Below, one piece after another: positions 1 through 8,377 of a DNA stretch of 52,611 nt. Numbering within the stretch: position 1 is the first letter of the stretch; each line of letters begins with the position of its first letter. A program made the translations under genes and the position numbers. Below the pieces are notes generated by a model. That model was not told the origin of the DNA. It ran no database searches and saw only the letters and a program-made list of their open reading frames with translations. The stretch comes from an uncultured Opitutales bacterium. Its GTDB lineage: Bacteria > Verrucomicrobiota > Verrucomicrobiia > Opitutales > Intestinicryptomonadaceae. The stretch lies in assembly GCA_944389315.1 (NCBI GenBank), contig CALXLX010000047.1, positions 1 to 52,611 on the forward strand, in the 5' to 3' direction.

Positions 1-333
1 ATTTCGCCAACTTCGTATTACTCTATAAAAATTAAATAGCATCAGAGGCATTGTAGGACTTCCGTCCTCTTTGCCTCCCTTTTTTTCTTCTTCTACCCTC
101 ATCCCACTATCTTTGATGATGAGCGAATTTATCCTGTATTGTGCGAGATTTGTATTTCTTAATAGAAAAGTGCCGCCGCTATGGTCTTTTTTGCCTGTGG
201 GGAAGGGATTTTTCAATCTGATAGGCCGTCCTATTTCCCAAAAATTTGGAAGTGATAAACTATTTGGCTGTCTGCCTTGAGAAACTCTACAATATGGCCG
301 AATCCATAACTGCCTTAAGGGTATTTCCCGCAT
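1..333 (-). CDS. Possible partial gene, open to the window edge (unrecognised)
   Basis: Reading leftwards on the minus strand from an ATG at 331-333, there is an uninterrupted frame of about 111 codons that is still open at base 1. The product is not recognised. The readable part is polar, with a segment alternating hydrophobic and polar residues (GGTFLLRNTNLAQYR) followed by a run rich in Glu, Lys and Gly. No signal peptide or convincing Shine-Dalgarno site is visible. An open frame this long in AT-rich DNA is suggestive but not proof. The opposite strand has only a shorter open stretch here. Confidence 0.3.
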   Translation of the reverse strand, partial: MREIPLRQLWIRPYCRVSQGRQPNSLSLPNFWEIGRPIRLKNPFPTGKKDHSGGTFLLRNTNLAQYRINSLIIKDSGMRVEEEKKGGKEDGSPTMPLMLFNFYRVIRSWRN

Positions 334-542
334 TTTAAAATGTTCCATTTCCGATGGTATCGCAAAAACGATGATCTTTCAATGTCTGGCAAACAGCGAA
401 AACAACGCGGCGTTTTCCGAATCGCACATTCTTTAATAATCCACATAGAACACTTGACTATAAAGTTAAGTTACTTGCGATATCATATATTGCCGCAGTC
501 CTGGTTGTGTTATACAATTTGCAATGTTGAAACAAAATTGAA

Positions 543-1658
543 ATGGAAATAAGCGGAAAATTCAATACGGCAATAGCCAAGCTCGACGCGCTTGACGATC
601 TATCGCTGCGGCAAATAGAAACTCTTTGCTCGCAGGAGCTTTTCAGGAATTCAAAAATTCGCATAATGCCCGATAGCCATGCAGGGAAGGGGTGTGTTAT
701 AGGTTTTACCGCCAATCTGAAAGATAAGATCATCCCGAACCTTGTTGGTGTGGACATATCTTGCAGCATAAGTGCGTACAAACTCGATGCGGAACTGATA
801 GACTTCTCAAAGTTAGACAAGTTTCTACACAACAGGCTTCCGCACGGATCGGGGATTCGAAGAAAGATATCGGAACTCGTGGACAATGACCTGCGCGAAA
901 GGGTGATGGAGGCAAGTTCTGAAATCGGCGACGGCGTGGAAATGGCTATGAGACACCTTTGTTCTATCGGTTCGCTGGGCAGCGGCAATCACTTCATCGA
1001 AGTAAACCGAGATTCTTCAGGGGCATTTTGGCTGTCCATTCATTGCGGTTCGCGCAATTTTGGCCTGCGTGTTTGCAATTTTCACCAGAGGCGCGCCATA
1101 TACGACGAGAGTATCCCCGTCCCTCTTCGTTATATCGAGGGCGATGAACTCAATGCATATGTAAAGCATGTCAAAGTTGCCCATGACTTTGCGCTGATGA
1201 ACCACAAGGTGATTCTATCAGAAGTTTGCAGTGAAATGAACTGGAGTGTTGTAGATGATATTTTTACCTATCACAACTATATAGAATTTCTGGATAACGG
1301 CGAGTATATGATACGCAAGGGCGCAATATCCGCAAAGGCCGGAGAACGCGTGATAATTCCGATGAACATGCGGGACGGATCGTTTATCGGAATAGGGAGA
1401 GGCAACGCAGATTGGAATTATTCGGCACCGCATGGAGCCGGGCGCGTGCTTTCGCGCAAGGACGCCTTTGAAAAACTCAATATGGACGACTTTAAGAGGA
1501 AAATGGAAAAAGTCTGGAGTACATGTGTTCGCGAATGTAATTTGGACGAATCTCCAATGGCGTACAAGCCAATGCGGGAAGTGCAAAAATATTTAGGCGA
1601 AACTGTAGAAATAACAGATAGAATTGTTCCTGTATACAATTTTAAGGCCTCGTCTTAA
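543..1658 (+). CDS. rtcB: RtcB-family RNA-splicing ligase
   Basis: RtcB joins RNA 3'-phosphate or 2',3'-cyclic phosphate ends to 5'-OH ends, using GTP and Mn2+, in RNA repair or tRNA splicing. The 371-residue product is somewhat shorter than E. coli RtcB. Family signatures occur in order: DSHAGKG (residues 44-50), VGVDISCSI (68-76, with D71 and C74 at the metal-ligand positions), GSGNHF (H150), HCGSRNFG (H167), YHNYIE (H244), and HGAGR (H297, the histidine guanylylated in the family). The metal-site motif differs from the common VGVDIGCGM by Ser replacing Gly. A strong AAGGAG follows the stop codon, so the next gene may share the transcript. No archease or prfH lies next to it. Identification is firm; the physiological RNA substrate is unknown. 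Confidence 0.95.
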   Translation: MEISGKFNTAIAKLDALDDLSLRQIETLCSQELFRNSKIRIMPDSHAGKGCVIGFTANLKDKIIPNLVGVDISCSISAYKLDAELIDFSKLDKFLHNRLPHGSGIRRKISELVDNDLRERVMEASSEIGDGVEMAMRHLCSIGSLGSGNHFIEVNRDSSGAFWLSIHCGSRNFGLRVCNFHQRRAIYDESIPVPLRYIEGDELNAYVKHVKVAHDFALMNHKVILSEVCSEMNWSVVDDIFTYHNYIEFLDNGEYMIRKGAISAKAGERVIIPMNMRDGSFIGIGRGNADWNYSAPHGAGRVLSRKDAFEKLNMDDFKRKMEKVWSTCVRECNLDESPMAYKPMREVQKYLGETVEITDRIVPVYNFKASS

Positions 1659-1670
1659 AAAGGAGTAAAA

Positions 1671-1748
1671 ATGCGAAATCCGACTGTTTATAGGAGGCTT
1701 CCATGGCGGCTATTACTCGGAGAAAGGGAAAAAATCGCTCATGAATGA
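1671..1748 (+). CDS. Possible 25-residue leader peptide or frameshifted 5' end
   Basis: An ATG at 1671 sits 6 bases after a strong AAGGAG (1660-1665) just downstream of rtcB. It opens a 25-codon frame whose TGA (1746-1748) overlaps the ATG of the next gene (1741). This geometry fits translational coupling by a leader peptide. However, the reading frame of the downstream gene is also open upstream of 1741 back to a stop at 1666. It reads protein-like there (GGFHGGYYSEKGKKSL directly before the Met). A one-base frameshift joining the two frames is therefore an alternative. Confidence 0.25.
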   Translation: MRNPTVYRRLPWRLLLGEREKIAHE

Positions 1749-2523
1749 CGACATATACGAAAAAAGTAAATGTTGGATGGAAATCTTGCTCGATGATCCC
1801 GAGAAAATAAAAGATATTCCATATGATGCAATCTCCTCGTTTTGCGCCGATGGGTGGGGCAGGATATTGGCTAAATATCCGCAGCTATTGCCGTATTTTG
1901 AAAGGTATTATTCTTGGTATGACATGTGGGGAAGCGCTTGGGCGGTATTGTTGTCCGGCCAGCCCCAGTTTGCGGACAAGTTGGACGAATTAAACCATTG
2001 GCATAAGCTAAACGAGGGAGAATTCTACTCGGAGGGAGAGTGCTGGGCTATGTTGTTGGCAAACCAGCCACAATTCGAAAACAAATGCGACCTGGTAAAT
2101 GGTTGGGAGAAGTTCGCTTTTTTTGATTGGATCAGGCTTTTATACGAACAGCCAAGATTTACCGAAAGAGCCCGCAAAATGGGGGTTTTTGAAAAATTCA
2201 CTCATTTTTGCTGGTTCATGCTTTTTGATTCGCTGACATATTGCAACGAGAAATATGTGCCGTTCTTTGAAAACGTGGCTAAAGATTATGCCTATGGGAT
2301 TATATATTTATTGGCGGAAGACCCAGGGAGAGTTGGAGAATTTAAAAACGAGCTTCCAAATTTCACGGCTGCTGAATGGGCTGAGGCTATAGTGCAGAAT
2401 CCATCTTTGCTCGACTGCTGCATTGGCTATGGCGGAATTGGGAAAATCCGCGCGAATGCCGAAGCGAGGGATTACGTCATCAGGCACAGCAAATCAAAAG
2501 AGATAAAGGCGCTACTTGCTTGA
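1741..2523 (+). CDS. Tryptophan-rich repeat protein, unknown function
   Basis: A soluble protein of 260 residues without signal peptide or membrane segment. It carries at least three degenerate repeats of about 35-40 residues with the pattern W-x-x-L-L-x-x-Q-P-x-F (AWAVLLSGQPQF, CWAMLLANQPQF, DWIRLLYEQPRF), plus more diverged units towards the C-terminus (AEWAEAIVQNPSLL). Such W/QPQF repeats resemble helical-repeat proteins I associate with gut PVC bacteria; that association is from memory. It follows rtcB, but a functional link is only positional. No catalytic motif is visible, so a binding or scaffold role is the best guess. Confidence 0.8.
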   Translation: MNDDIYEKSKCWMEILLDDPEKIKDIPYDAISSFCADGWGRILAKYPQLLPYFERYYSWYDMWGSAWAVLLSGQPQFADKLDELNHWHKLNEGEFYSEGECWAMLLANQPQFENKCDLVNGWEKFAFFDWIRLLYEQPRFTERARKMGVFEKFTHFCWFMLFDSLTYCNEKYVPFFENVAKDYAYGIIYLLAEDPGRVGEFKNELPNFTAAEWAEAIVQNPSLLDCCIGYGGIGKIRANAEARDYVIRHSKSKEIKALLA

Positions 2524-2670
2524 TTTTTTCTGCATTTGATTGCCATGTCTCCGCGCTTTCTGACGGGCTGATTTCCTGAGCGCTTTGCGGGAGCAACCCA
2601 TATGATATCTTTGTTCCCTAAAGATTTGTCTTGAGCAGCCCCATGCGTCGAGATGCAGACACCCATTGGG

Positions 2671-3702
2671 TTATTTGCCGATTCTGCGGGACTCAACCCC
2701 CTTGAAAGTCATCTTTATTGGCTGAATTTTTCCTTCGGAATCAAAGTTCATCTTATCGACGCAAATTACGCGGTGGTCTCTATGATAATTGGGAATGGGC
2801 CTCCTGTGATAACATATGTACCAGTCGTCCGTGCCTGGAATATTTAGTACGGAGTGATGCCCCGCTCCGGTGGCCACCTCCTTGTCTTGGGTAAGTACGG
2901 CGTCTATTCTCTTGAAAGGCCCAAACGGAGTGTCTGCAATTCCGTAGGCTACTTTATATGTCGAGTCTCCCCAATGTCCCTCTGACCACATGAAATACCA
3001 CTTGCCTTTGCGCTTGAACATAACAGGGCCCTCAACGTATTTTTCAGGAGTCATGTCCTTATAAAAAGATCCGTCCTCAAATGGCTCCAGAGCTTTGAAA
3101 TCGCTGGAGAGTTTTACTATGTTGCACTTTTTCCACCCTCCGTAGAGCATATAGTAGGCTCCTTCGTATTCAAAGACATGTTGATCTATGGGCTGGGCGG
3201 CGTTCCAGAACTTGTCTATAAGCGGCTTGCCTATAAGGTCTTTGTATGGGCCTTCTGGTGCATCTGCAACGGCAACTCCTATGCCGCCGTATTTCTCGTC
3301 GGATGCCTCCCGTGCGGCGAAGTTCCCGCCGTATCTGTCTATGGGGTAGGTGTCGTTGCAGGAGAAGAATAAATAATATTTTCCATCCTTTTCTATGGAA
3401 TCAGGCGCCCAGAGAGCCTTATTGAGCCATTTTATATCTCTGCTGTTTATGATGCTTCGGTGTTTCGTCCAGGTGACAAGATCGTCGGAACTGAAACAGT
3501 CCATGTACAGCTGGTTGTCATATAAATCGGAAGTCGTGGCAAAAATCCAATACTTCCCGTTATATATCCTAATTTGGGGATCCGCATACCAACCGTCTAC
3601 TACCGGGTTCCCTGAAAAACCTCTCTCAAATTTCAAATCCGCGTATGACAACTCATGAAAAAATATAATTATTAGAGTTGATATGTATATATTTCTTAGC
3701 AT
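2671..3702 (-). CDS. Secreted glycoside hydrolase family 43 enzyme
   Basis: GH43 enzymes are five-bladed beta-propeller arabinofuranosidases, xylosidases or arabinanases acting on plant polysaccharides. Starting at the ATG at 3702 gives 343 residues with a signal peptide (hydrophobic core LIIIFF, cleavage after SYA), so the enzyme is exported. The three carboxylates of the family are visible: D41 in ADPQI (general base), D173 in IDQHVF (pKa modulator) and E224 in VEGPVM (general acid). Repeated blade motifs (KYWIFA, KYYLFF, AYYMLY, KWYFMW) support the propeller. No carbohydrate-binding module is attached. A TTG at 3711 is an alternative start. Substrate cannot be read from the sequence. A second GH43 gene lies at 5991-7040 on the other strand. 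Confidence 0.9.
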   Translation of the reverse strand: MLRNIYISTLIIIFFHELSYADLKFERGFSGNPVVDGWYADPQIRIYNGKYWIFATTSDLYDNQLYMDCFSSDDLVTWTKHRSIINSRDIKWLNKALWAPDSIEKDGKYYLFFSCNDTYPIDRYGGNFAAREASDEKYGGIGVAVADAPEGPYKDLIGKPLIDKFWNAAQPIDQHVFEYEGAYYMLYGGWKKCNIVKLSSDFKALEPFEDGSFYKDMTPEKYVEGPVMFKRKGKWYFMWSEGHWGDSTYKVAYGIADTPFGPFKRIDAVLTQDKEVATGAGHHSVLNIPGTDDWYICYHRRPIPNYHRDHRVICVDKMNFDSEGKIQPIKMTFKGVESRRIGK

Positions 3703-3912
3703 TGTGAACAAATTTTATTATTAGCATTCGGATATTTTAATATTACATAGGTGTTGCAAGTATGCTTATCCCTGCAGAAAGCCTATCGGCAATAACATAT
3801 ATTTATAATTCCCGTTTTGTCTAACATTTTTCTATCACTGCCTGGCGCGATGCTTGCCATTTAGATAGATATAATTTAAATCTTTTATAGAAGGAAATGT
3901 GTGCCGGGCAAT

Positions 3913-4782
3913 TTATCTATTCGGGGAATTTGCCGGTAGAGACGGCTTGATTTTATCGTCTACAGACAGAAATTTGCAGTCTTTAATGGCGGGATCGTCT
4001 TCGGGATAAAGAGTTCCATTTATGAAATACCCGAGGAATTCCGCATCTTTGGTGTCCAACAGCCAATCGGCCCTGGACATCTTCTTGGCGGATAAATCCA
4101 ACATGTAAGAATATTCCCAATATTCCAAAGCCTTTAGATATAAATTCCCATCGGGCATGCGGAATACGCGGAATATCCCTCTGCCCCAGTGCTCTCCGGG
4201 ATTTATGGTTACCCACTCGTCGTTGTCAAATTTTACGGTTAAATAATACTCATATTTGTCTATCGCAAAATAGCGCTGGGATTGTATATAAGTGTTGTCT
4301 ATAAAAGTTCCATTGTAAGGCGGCTCGTAGGGTTCAGTCATATAAGAATAGAAGCCTATTAACACTAATATCAATATGGGCGAGGCCGAAATCATCAGCC
4401 CCACAATCAGGCATGGGCCTATTTTATACGTATTAAAGCCTTTTTTCTTTACGCCATGGACATATAATGCAACTCCCGCCATGAATATGGCGGTAGGCAA
4501 TATCTTTATGTATATATCGTATATATCATTTACAATTGCGCAATTGGAAGGCCTGATTTTGAGGTTTAAAAACAATGCTACCACCGCGAGAGCCATGCCG
4601 GCAAATGCGCATACTGCGGGAATTACCTTTATGGTATAGATCCATATGTTATTTTTGCCTTTCTTCCAGCCATATAACGCTGCCGTGCCCGATATTAGAA
4701 TTAAAGCGGCAAATAGAATGGACGGCAATAGCATGAGGCCTAAGGCCATGTCCAACATATCCTCTATCAGTTCCTCTGACAT
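3913..4782 (-). CDS. Polytopic membrane protein with C-terminal soluble domain (paralogue A)
   Basis: A 289-residue protein with four predicted membrane segments at roughly residues 14-37, 50-72, 90-107 and 120-147. A polar domain of about 140 residues follows, rich in aromatic residues and ending in SLPANSPNR. It is clearly related to the product of 4887-5666. Both share the four-segment layout and matching soluble-domain motifs (EYYLTVKF versus EYYRRIVF; FRVFRMPDGNLYL versus FNVYRLPDNSLFL). No enzymatic motif is recognised. Transcription runs the same way as its paralogue and the GH43 gene downstream. Function unknown. Confidence 0.85.
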   Translation of the reverse strand: MSEELIEDMLDMALGLMLLPSILFAALILISGTAALYGWKKGKNNIWIYTIKVIPAVCAFAGMALAVVALFLNLKIRPSNCAIVNDIYDIYIKILPTAIFMAGVALYVHGVKKKGFNTYKIGPCLIVGLMISASPILILVLIGFYSYMTEPYEPPYNGTFIDNTYIQSQRYFAIDKYEYYLTVKFDNDEWVTINPGEHWGRGIFRVFRMPDGNLYLKALEYWEYSYMLDLSAKKMSRADWLLDTKDAEFLGYFINGTLYPEDDPAIKDCKFLSVDDKIKPSLPANSPNR

Positions 4783-4886
4783 ATGTTAAATATTTTCGGA
4801 AGTTAGTGTGATGTCTTTTGCAAATGCCGTTATTATGCGCAGATAATAATATCCATTGCTATTTTAATTCTCTTTGGCGGCAGGTG

Positions 4887-5666
4887 TCATTTCGAGGGGA
4901 TGTTCTTCGTTGCGGGGGAGGATGTTTCTCCTGGATAGAACTTCGTATACGATAGAAATCCGATATGGGACGCATTCTTCATATCTATGCCTTCAACTTG
5001 CTCCACAGTCTCTCCGCTTGGATTGATGAGAAATGAAGAGCGGCTTTCTTCCCATGTGCATTCGAGGAACAAACTATTATCCGGCAGGCGGTAAACATTG
5101 AATTCTCCCTTTCCGCATGGGTCTATCATTATATCTACCGTCTTTCCGCTCTTAAAAACTATCCTCCTATAGTATTCGGATGTTAATGTGAACATAGGGC
5201 GCAATTCAATGCATACCCCATCGGCGATTTCTCCGCGCTGCCATGTGTTGTATGTATAAACCATCTCGAGGGTAGCGATAGCAATATAAACTAATAATAA
5301 AAGCGCAAAACTTCCCAAAAAGGAAAATATCGTTTTGAATTTTCCAAATCCCTTTTTTATGGCGCCTATTATCAAGAGAATAAGGCCAATGGGAAATATT
5401 AAGAATACGGAACACAGTAGGATTATCCGCAATATAATGTTAAAATATCCAGATTCCTGCGGCGACGGCAGGAAGTTGCATATTATACCGCATAGCATAA
5501 ATGCAATTAAGGAGATAAAACATAATATACACGTCCTTTTTAGGCTGTAAATCCAAATGCTCTCGCGCTTCCTTATCCTTGCGTATATAAGTACAATAAT
5601 ATAGACCGCAACTAAAGGCAAAGCGAGCCAGAAAAGTACAAGCGCCATATCTGTGTAAAAGTTCAT
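4887..5666 (-). CDS. Polytopic membrane protein with C-terminal soluble domain (paralogue B)
   Basis: A 259-residue protein with four predicted membrane segments (around residues 7-28, 45-67, 80-107 and 117-138) followed by a soluble domain of about 115 residues. A G-rich Shine-Dalgarno stretch (GGGGGA) precedes the ATG at 5666. It pairs with the tandem gene at 3913-4782 as an evident duplication: the hydrophobic layout and the soluble-domain motifs match, though overall identity looks low. The two genes are separated by about 100 bases of AT-rich DNA. No known family is recognised. Confidence 0.85.
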   Translation of the reverse strand: MNFYTDMALVLFWLALPLVAVYIIVLIYARIRKRESIWIYSLKRTCILCFISLIAFMLCGIICNFLPSPQESGYFNIILRIILLCSVFLIFPIGLILLIIGAIKKGFGKFKTIFSFLGSFALLLLVYIAIATLEMVYTYNTWQRGEIADGVCIELRPMFTLTSEYYRRIVFKSGKTVDIMIDPCGKGEFNVYRLPDNSLFLECTWEESRSSFLINPSGETVEQVEGIDMKNASHIGFLSYTKFYPGETSSPATKNIPSK

Positions 5667-5990
5667 AATTCCCCCCGTTTTTTTTATTTATAAAGTTTCG
5701 TAAGTTCTGTGTCAGAGGCTATGCCTTTTTTACAACTACGGTTTGTATGTTTTATTCTTTGCATGGATATTATTTATATATGGATTTTTATAGGATATAT
5801 ATGGAAATTTAAGACGGCCTCCGCTTCCTCGGGAATGCGGTTTTCTATCCTGCATTTTACAAGCTGGTTTAAGAGGCGTGGCATGTCGGGGATTCTTTAT
5901 GTAGGCAGAAAGGTCTGCAAGTTCGATGCCTGAAGTTGCATTGGGCATCTTTCCTTGACGTATATGTATTACGTTTTAAATATGTATTTT
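5667..5990. other. Intergenic region between divergent genes
   Basis: This separates the leftward membrane-protein genes from the rightward GH43 gene and should hold both promoters. It is AT-rich in its left and right parts. Short open frames exist on both strands, but none has a ribosome site or recognisable product. I see no repeat, RNA gene or clear promoter pair. Confidence 0.4.
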
Positions 5991-7040
5991 ATGACGCTAA
6001 GGTGCATTTTTTGTTCATTATTTTTTGCGGTTTCGGCACTTCGGGTGTCCGCAGAAATCCTGCTTCCGGATCCGTCCATACTTTTTGACGGCGGAATTTA
6101 TTATCTGATCGGAACGGATACGCAAGTTGTGCCCGATAAGGAGGACAACCAGATCTTCCCTTTGTATAAATCAAAGGATCTGATAGATTGGTCTTGCCGC
6201 GGCTCCGACGGCAAATTTCTTTATCTTGCGGATAAAAAAGACCTCTACGGTGCATGCAGGTTTTGGGCGCCGCAGATGTTCAAACGCGGCGGCAAATACT
6301 ATCTGGCGTATTGTTCGTCCGCGAGGGAGGACAAGCTGGAAATGTATATATCCATAGCTGAGGCCGATTCCGCAGAGGGCAAATTCAAGCTGATGTCCAG
6401 GCTTGCGATAGAAGGCATGGAGATAGATCCTTTTGTATTTGCGGACGACGATGGCTCGGCTTATCTGTATTTTGTCTATTGGAGGGGGCACGGCATACAT
6501 GTAAGAAAGCTCAGTCCGGACCTAAAAAGTTTCGACGGCAAGCTGCGCCGCTGCGTATATGTAAACAGGGATTGGGAGAGAAAGCCGCTGCCCACCGAAT
6601 TTGACGAAATTAACAAAGAATTGAAATCCAAGCCGCAGAAGGATAGCCTATTGGGCGACTTCTACAACGCAAGCTCCGCTACGGCCGAGGGCCCGACGGT
6701 CTTAAAACGTGGCGAAAAGTATGTCATGTTTTACAGCGCAAACGACTTCCGCAGCCCGGACTATTGCGTAGGCTGCGCCGTGGCGGATTCTCCCATGGGG
6801 GAATGGAAAAAACTTCAGGACTATCCCATAATTTCGCGCGAGAAAACCGGCCTAAACGGCTCCGGGCACGGAGATGTCTTCACCGATGCCGACGGGCAGC
6901 TGTGGTATGTGTTCCACGCCCACCATTCAAATATAAGGGTCTCCCCGCGCAGAACGGCGATAGTCAGGCTCGTTGAAACTTTCGGCGAGGACGGATATCC
7001 GAGATACGAGATGGATTATTCGTCCATGCGCCTGCTGTAG
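5991..7040 (+). CDS. Secreted glycoside hydrolase family 43 enzyme
   Basis: A second GH43-type beta-propeller glycosidase, 349 residues when started at the ATG at 5991. It has a signal peptide of about 21 residues (core CSLFFAVSAL, cleavage after VSA). Catalytic candidates are D27 (LLPDPSI, base), D146 (EIDPFVF, modulator) and E233 (TAEGPTV, general acid). Blade motifs IYYLIG, KYYLAY, SAYLYF and KYVMFY match the fold. A GHGDVF segment near residue 300 and HAHHS near 315 fit the conserved late histidines of the family. In-frame ATG and TTG codons lie upstream (5955-5982), but the signal peptide favours 5991. It is distinct in sequence from the GH43 at 2671-3702, so the two probably hydrolyse different linkages. 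Confidence 0.9.
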   Translation: MTLRCIFCSLFFAVSALRVSAEILLPDPSILFDGGIYYLIGTDTQVVPDKEDNQIFPLYKSKDLIDWSCRGSDGKFLYLADKKDLYGACRFWAPQMFKRGGKYYLAYCSSAREDKLEMYISIAEADSAEGKFKLMSRLAIEGMEIDPFVFADDDGSAYLYFVYWRGHGIHVRKLSPDLKSFDGKLRRCVYVNRDWERKPLPTEFDEINKELKSKPQKDSLLGDFYNASSATAEGPTVLKRGEKYVMFYSANDFRSPDYCVGCAVADSPMGEWKKLQDYPIISREKTGLNGSGHGDVFTDADGQLWYVFHAHHSNIRVSPRRTAIVRLVETFGEDGYPRYEMDYSSMRLL

Positions 7041-7155
7041 GCGTATGCAGCAGGCGCCATCTCGGCAGCCATACCGCCCTTAGGCGCGGTTTATATATGC
7101 CCGCGCATGTCGGGCGGGAATATATTTCTGCAAAAAAGCAAAACGCCTTGCCGGT

Positions 7156-7806
7156 TTATCTTGTGAAAAAGTTGTATCCGTAGGTTTCTCTAACATATAT
7201 TATGTCTTCAATGCTGACAATGGGAAAACCGTACTTTGTTGAGTAGCTTTTAATTTGCTCGTTCTTCGCCATTGAACCATCCGGATTTGTCAGCTCGCAT
7301 AGGACTCCGTAAGGGGAGAGCCCGGACAGCTTCATCAGGTCCACAGTGGCCTCTGTGTGCCCGTTCCGGCCCAGTACGCCGTTCCTATCGGCTTTCAGCG
7401 GAAATATGTGTCCGGGGAGGGCAAGATCGTCATTGGACGATTCGGGGGCGCACGCCGTCTTTATTGTCGTCAGCCTGTCTCTGGCAGATACCCCTGTGCC
7501 CACTCCATGCTTGCCGTCTATGGAAACTGTGAAGTTGGTTCCGAATCTCGACGAGTTCTCATCCACCATCATCTTTAGCCCGAGCGATTCGGTTTTGTCG
7601 GGCGGCAGGCATAGGCATATTATGCCGCTGCAGTCGCGTATCATTCTGGCGACTTGCTCCTCGGTGAGAAAATCCGTGGAGAAAATTAAGTCGGCCTCGT
7701 TCTCGCGGTCGGGATTGTCCGTCACCAGGATTCCCCCGCCGGATCTCAAGGCCTTTACCGCTTCCAAAACGCGCGTCTCGGCGCCGCTTGCATGTGTTAT
7801 TTCCAT
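7156..7806 (-). CDS. ribB: 3,4-dihydroxy-2-butanone 4-phosphate synthase
   Basis: RibB converts ribulose 5-phosphate to 3,4-dihydroxy-2-butanone 4-phosphate plus formate, feeding riboflavin synthesis. The 216-residue protein is of stand-alone RibB size, with no GTP cyclohydrolase II domain fused behind it. Key motifs are DRENEAD (residues 33-39, Mg2+ and substrate binding), LALPGHIFPL (His region), and GRNGHTEATVDL. The 5' leader carries an FMN riboswitch (7889-8004), so expression should fall when FMN is plentiful. The gene converges with the GH43 gene. Other riboflavin genes are not in this window. Confidence 0.95.
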   Translation of the reverse strand: MEITHASGAETRVLEAVKALRSGGGILVTDNPDRENEADLIFSTDFLTEEQVARMIRDCSGIICLCLPPDKTESLGLKMMVDENSSRFGTNFTVSIDGKHGVGTGVSARDRLTTIKTACAPESSNDDLALPGHIFPLKADRNGVLGRNGHTEATVDLMKLSGLSPYGVLCELTNPDGSMAKNEQIKSYSTKYGFPIVSIEDIIYVRETYGYNFFTR

Positions 7807-7888
7807 AATGCTCCTTCTTTGTATTTTTCATCACCCGGAGCATGCACACATATCTCCGCCATATACATCATGACGGAAAACATATTAC

Positions 7889-8004
7889 AACTCTTCATAC
7901 CGGACTTTACCGTTGGCTCTGGAATTTCACCAGGTCGGTCGGAGAGAAATTCTCCCCGAGTCGTGGGCTTTACCACCAGTAAGGACTTTCACCTTCCCCG
8001 AGTC
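7889..8004 (-). promoter_or_regulatory. FMN riboswitch (RFN element) upstream of ribB
   Basis: Read on the minus strand, the leader contains the conserved RFN blocks in order: GGTGAAAGTCC, ACTGGTGGTAAAGCCCACGA, GGTGAAATTCCAGAGCC, AACGGTAAAGTCCGG. The closing helix P1 can form between GACTC (8000-8004) and GAGTT (7889-7893). It ends about 80 bases before the ribB start, leaving room for an expression platform that controls termination or the ribosome site. The aptamer is unmistakable; which mechanism it uses is not resolved. Confidence 0.93.
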
Positions 8005-8377
8005 TGCCGTATGATGATTGACAAAAATCCCTTCGTGTCAACATAGCTTTGTGTCGTTTGTTATTTCGCGGGCGCCGTTCTTGCGGCGCGGATGGGCGCG
8101 TCATATTTGGCGATGGTCGCCTCTTATTATAAGATGGCGTAAGCCTTATTCGGCAGCGGAAGGCTTGCGGATGATACAGATTCTATCCTTCAAAACGGCG
8201 CTCAAGGTAGTTGTTTTAAACTTTGCATTTATTTTGCTTAAATTCCGTCCCATATTGTGCCGCCATGCTTCGGACTTGGAACGATATGGGGTCTGCTGCG
8301 GCTAAATTTAACATTTCATCATGCGGTGATAATCCGCAAAGCCTTTATCCGCCATAGGCAAAGGGGCCTGCAGCCTT
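8005..8377. other. Intergenic region with candidate ribB promoter
   Basis: No gene is supported here. On the minus strand a TTGACA (8036-8041) lies upstream of the riboswitch. The matching -10 is poor (ATCATC at 17 bases or CATCAT at 19 bases), so the promoter is tentative. The rest, including a rightward open frame at 8018-8305, lacks a ribosome site or recognisable protein character. Confidence 0.3.

Noticed and set aside
458..988. Leftward open frame of 176 codons opposite rtcB
   Set aside because: It lies antisense to a clearly conserved gene and its serine-rich composition is that of a shadow frame.
7041..7155. Terminator between the GH43 gene and ribB
   Set aside because: Short inverted repeats exist (CCGC/GCGG and GCCCG/CGGGC), but none has a strong stem with a T-run.
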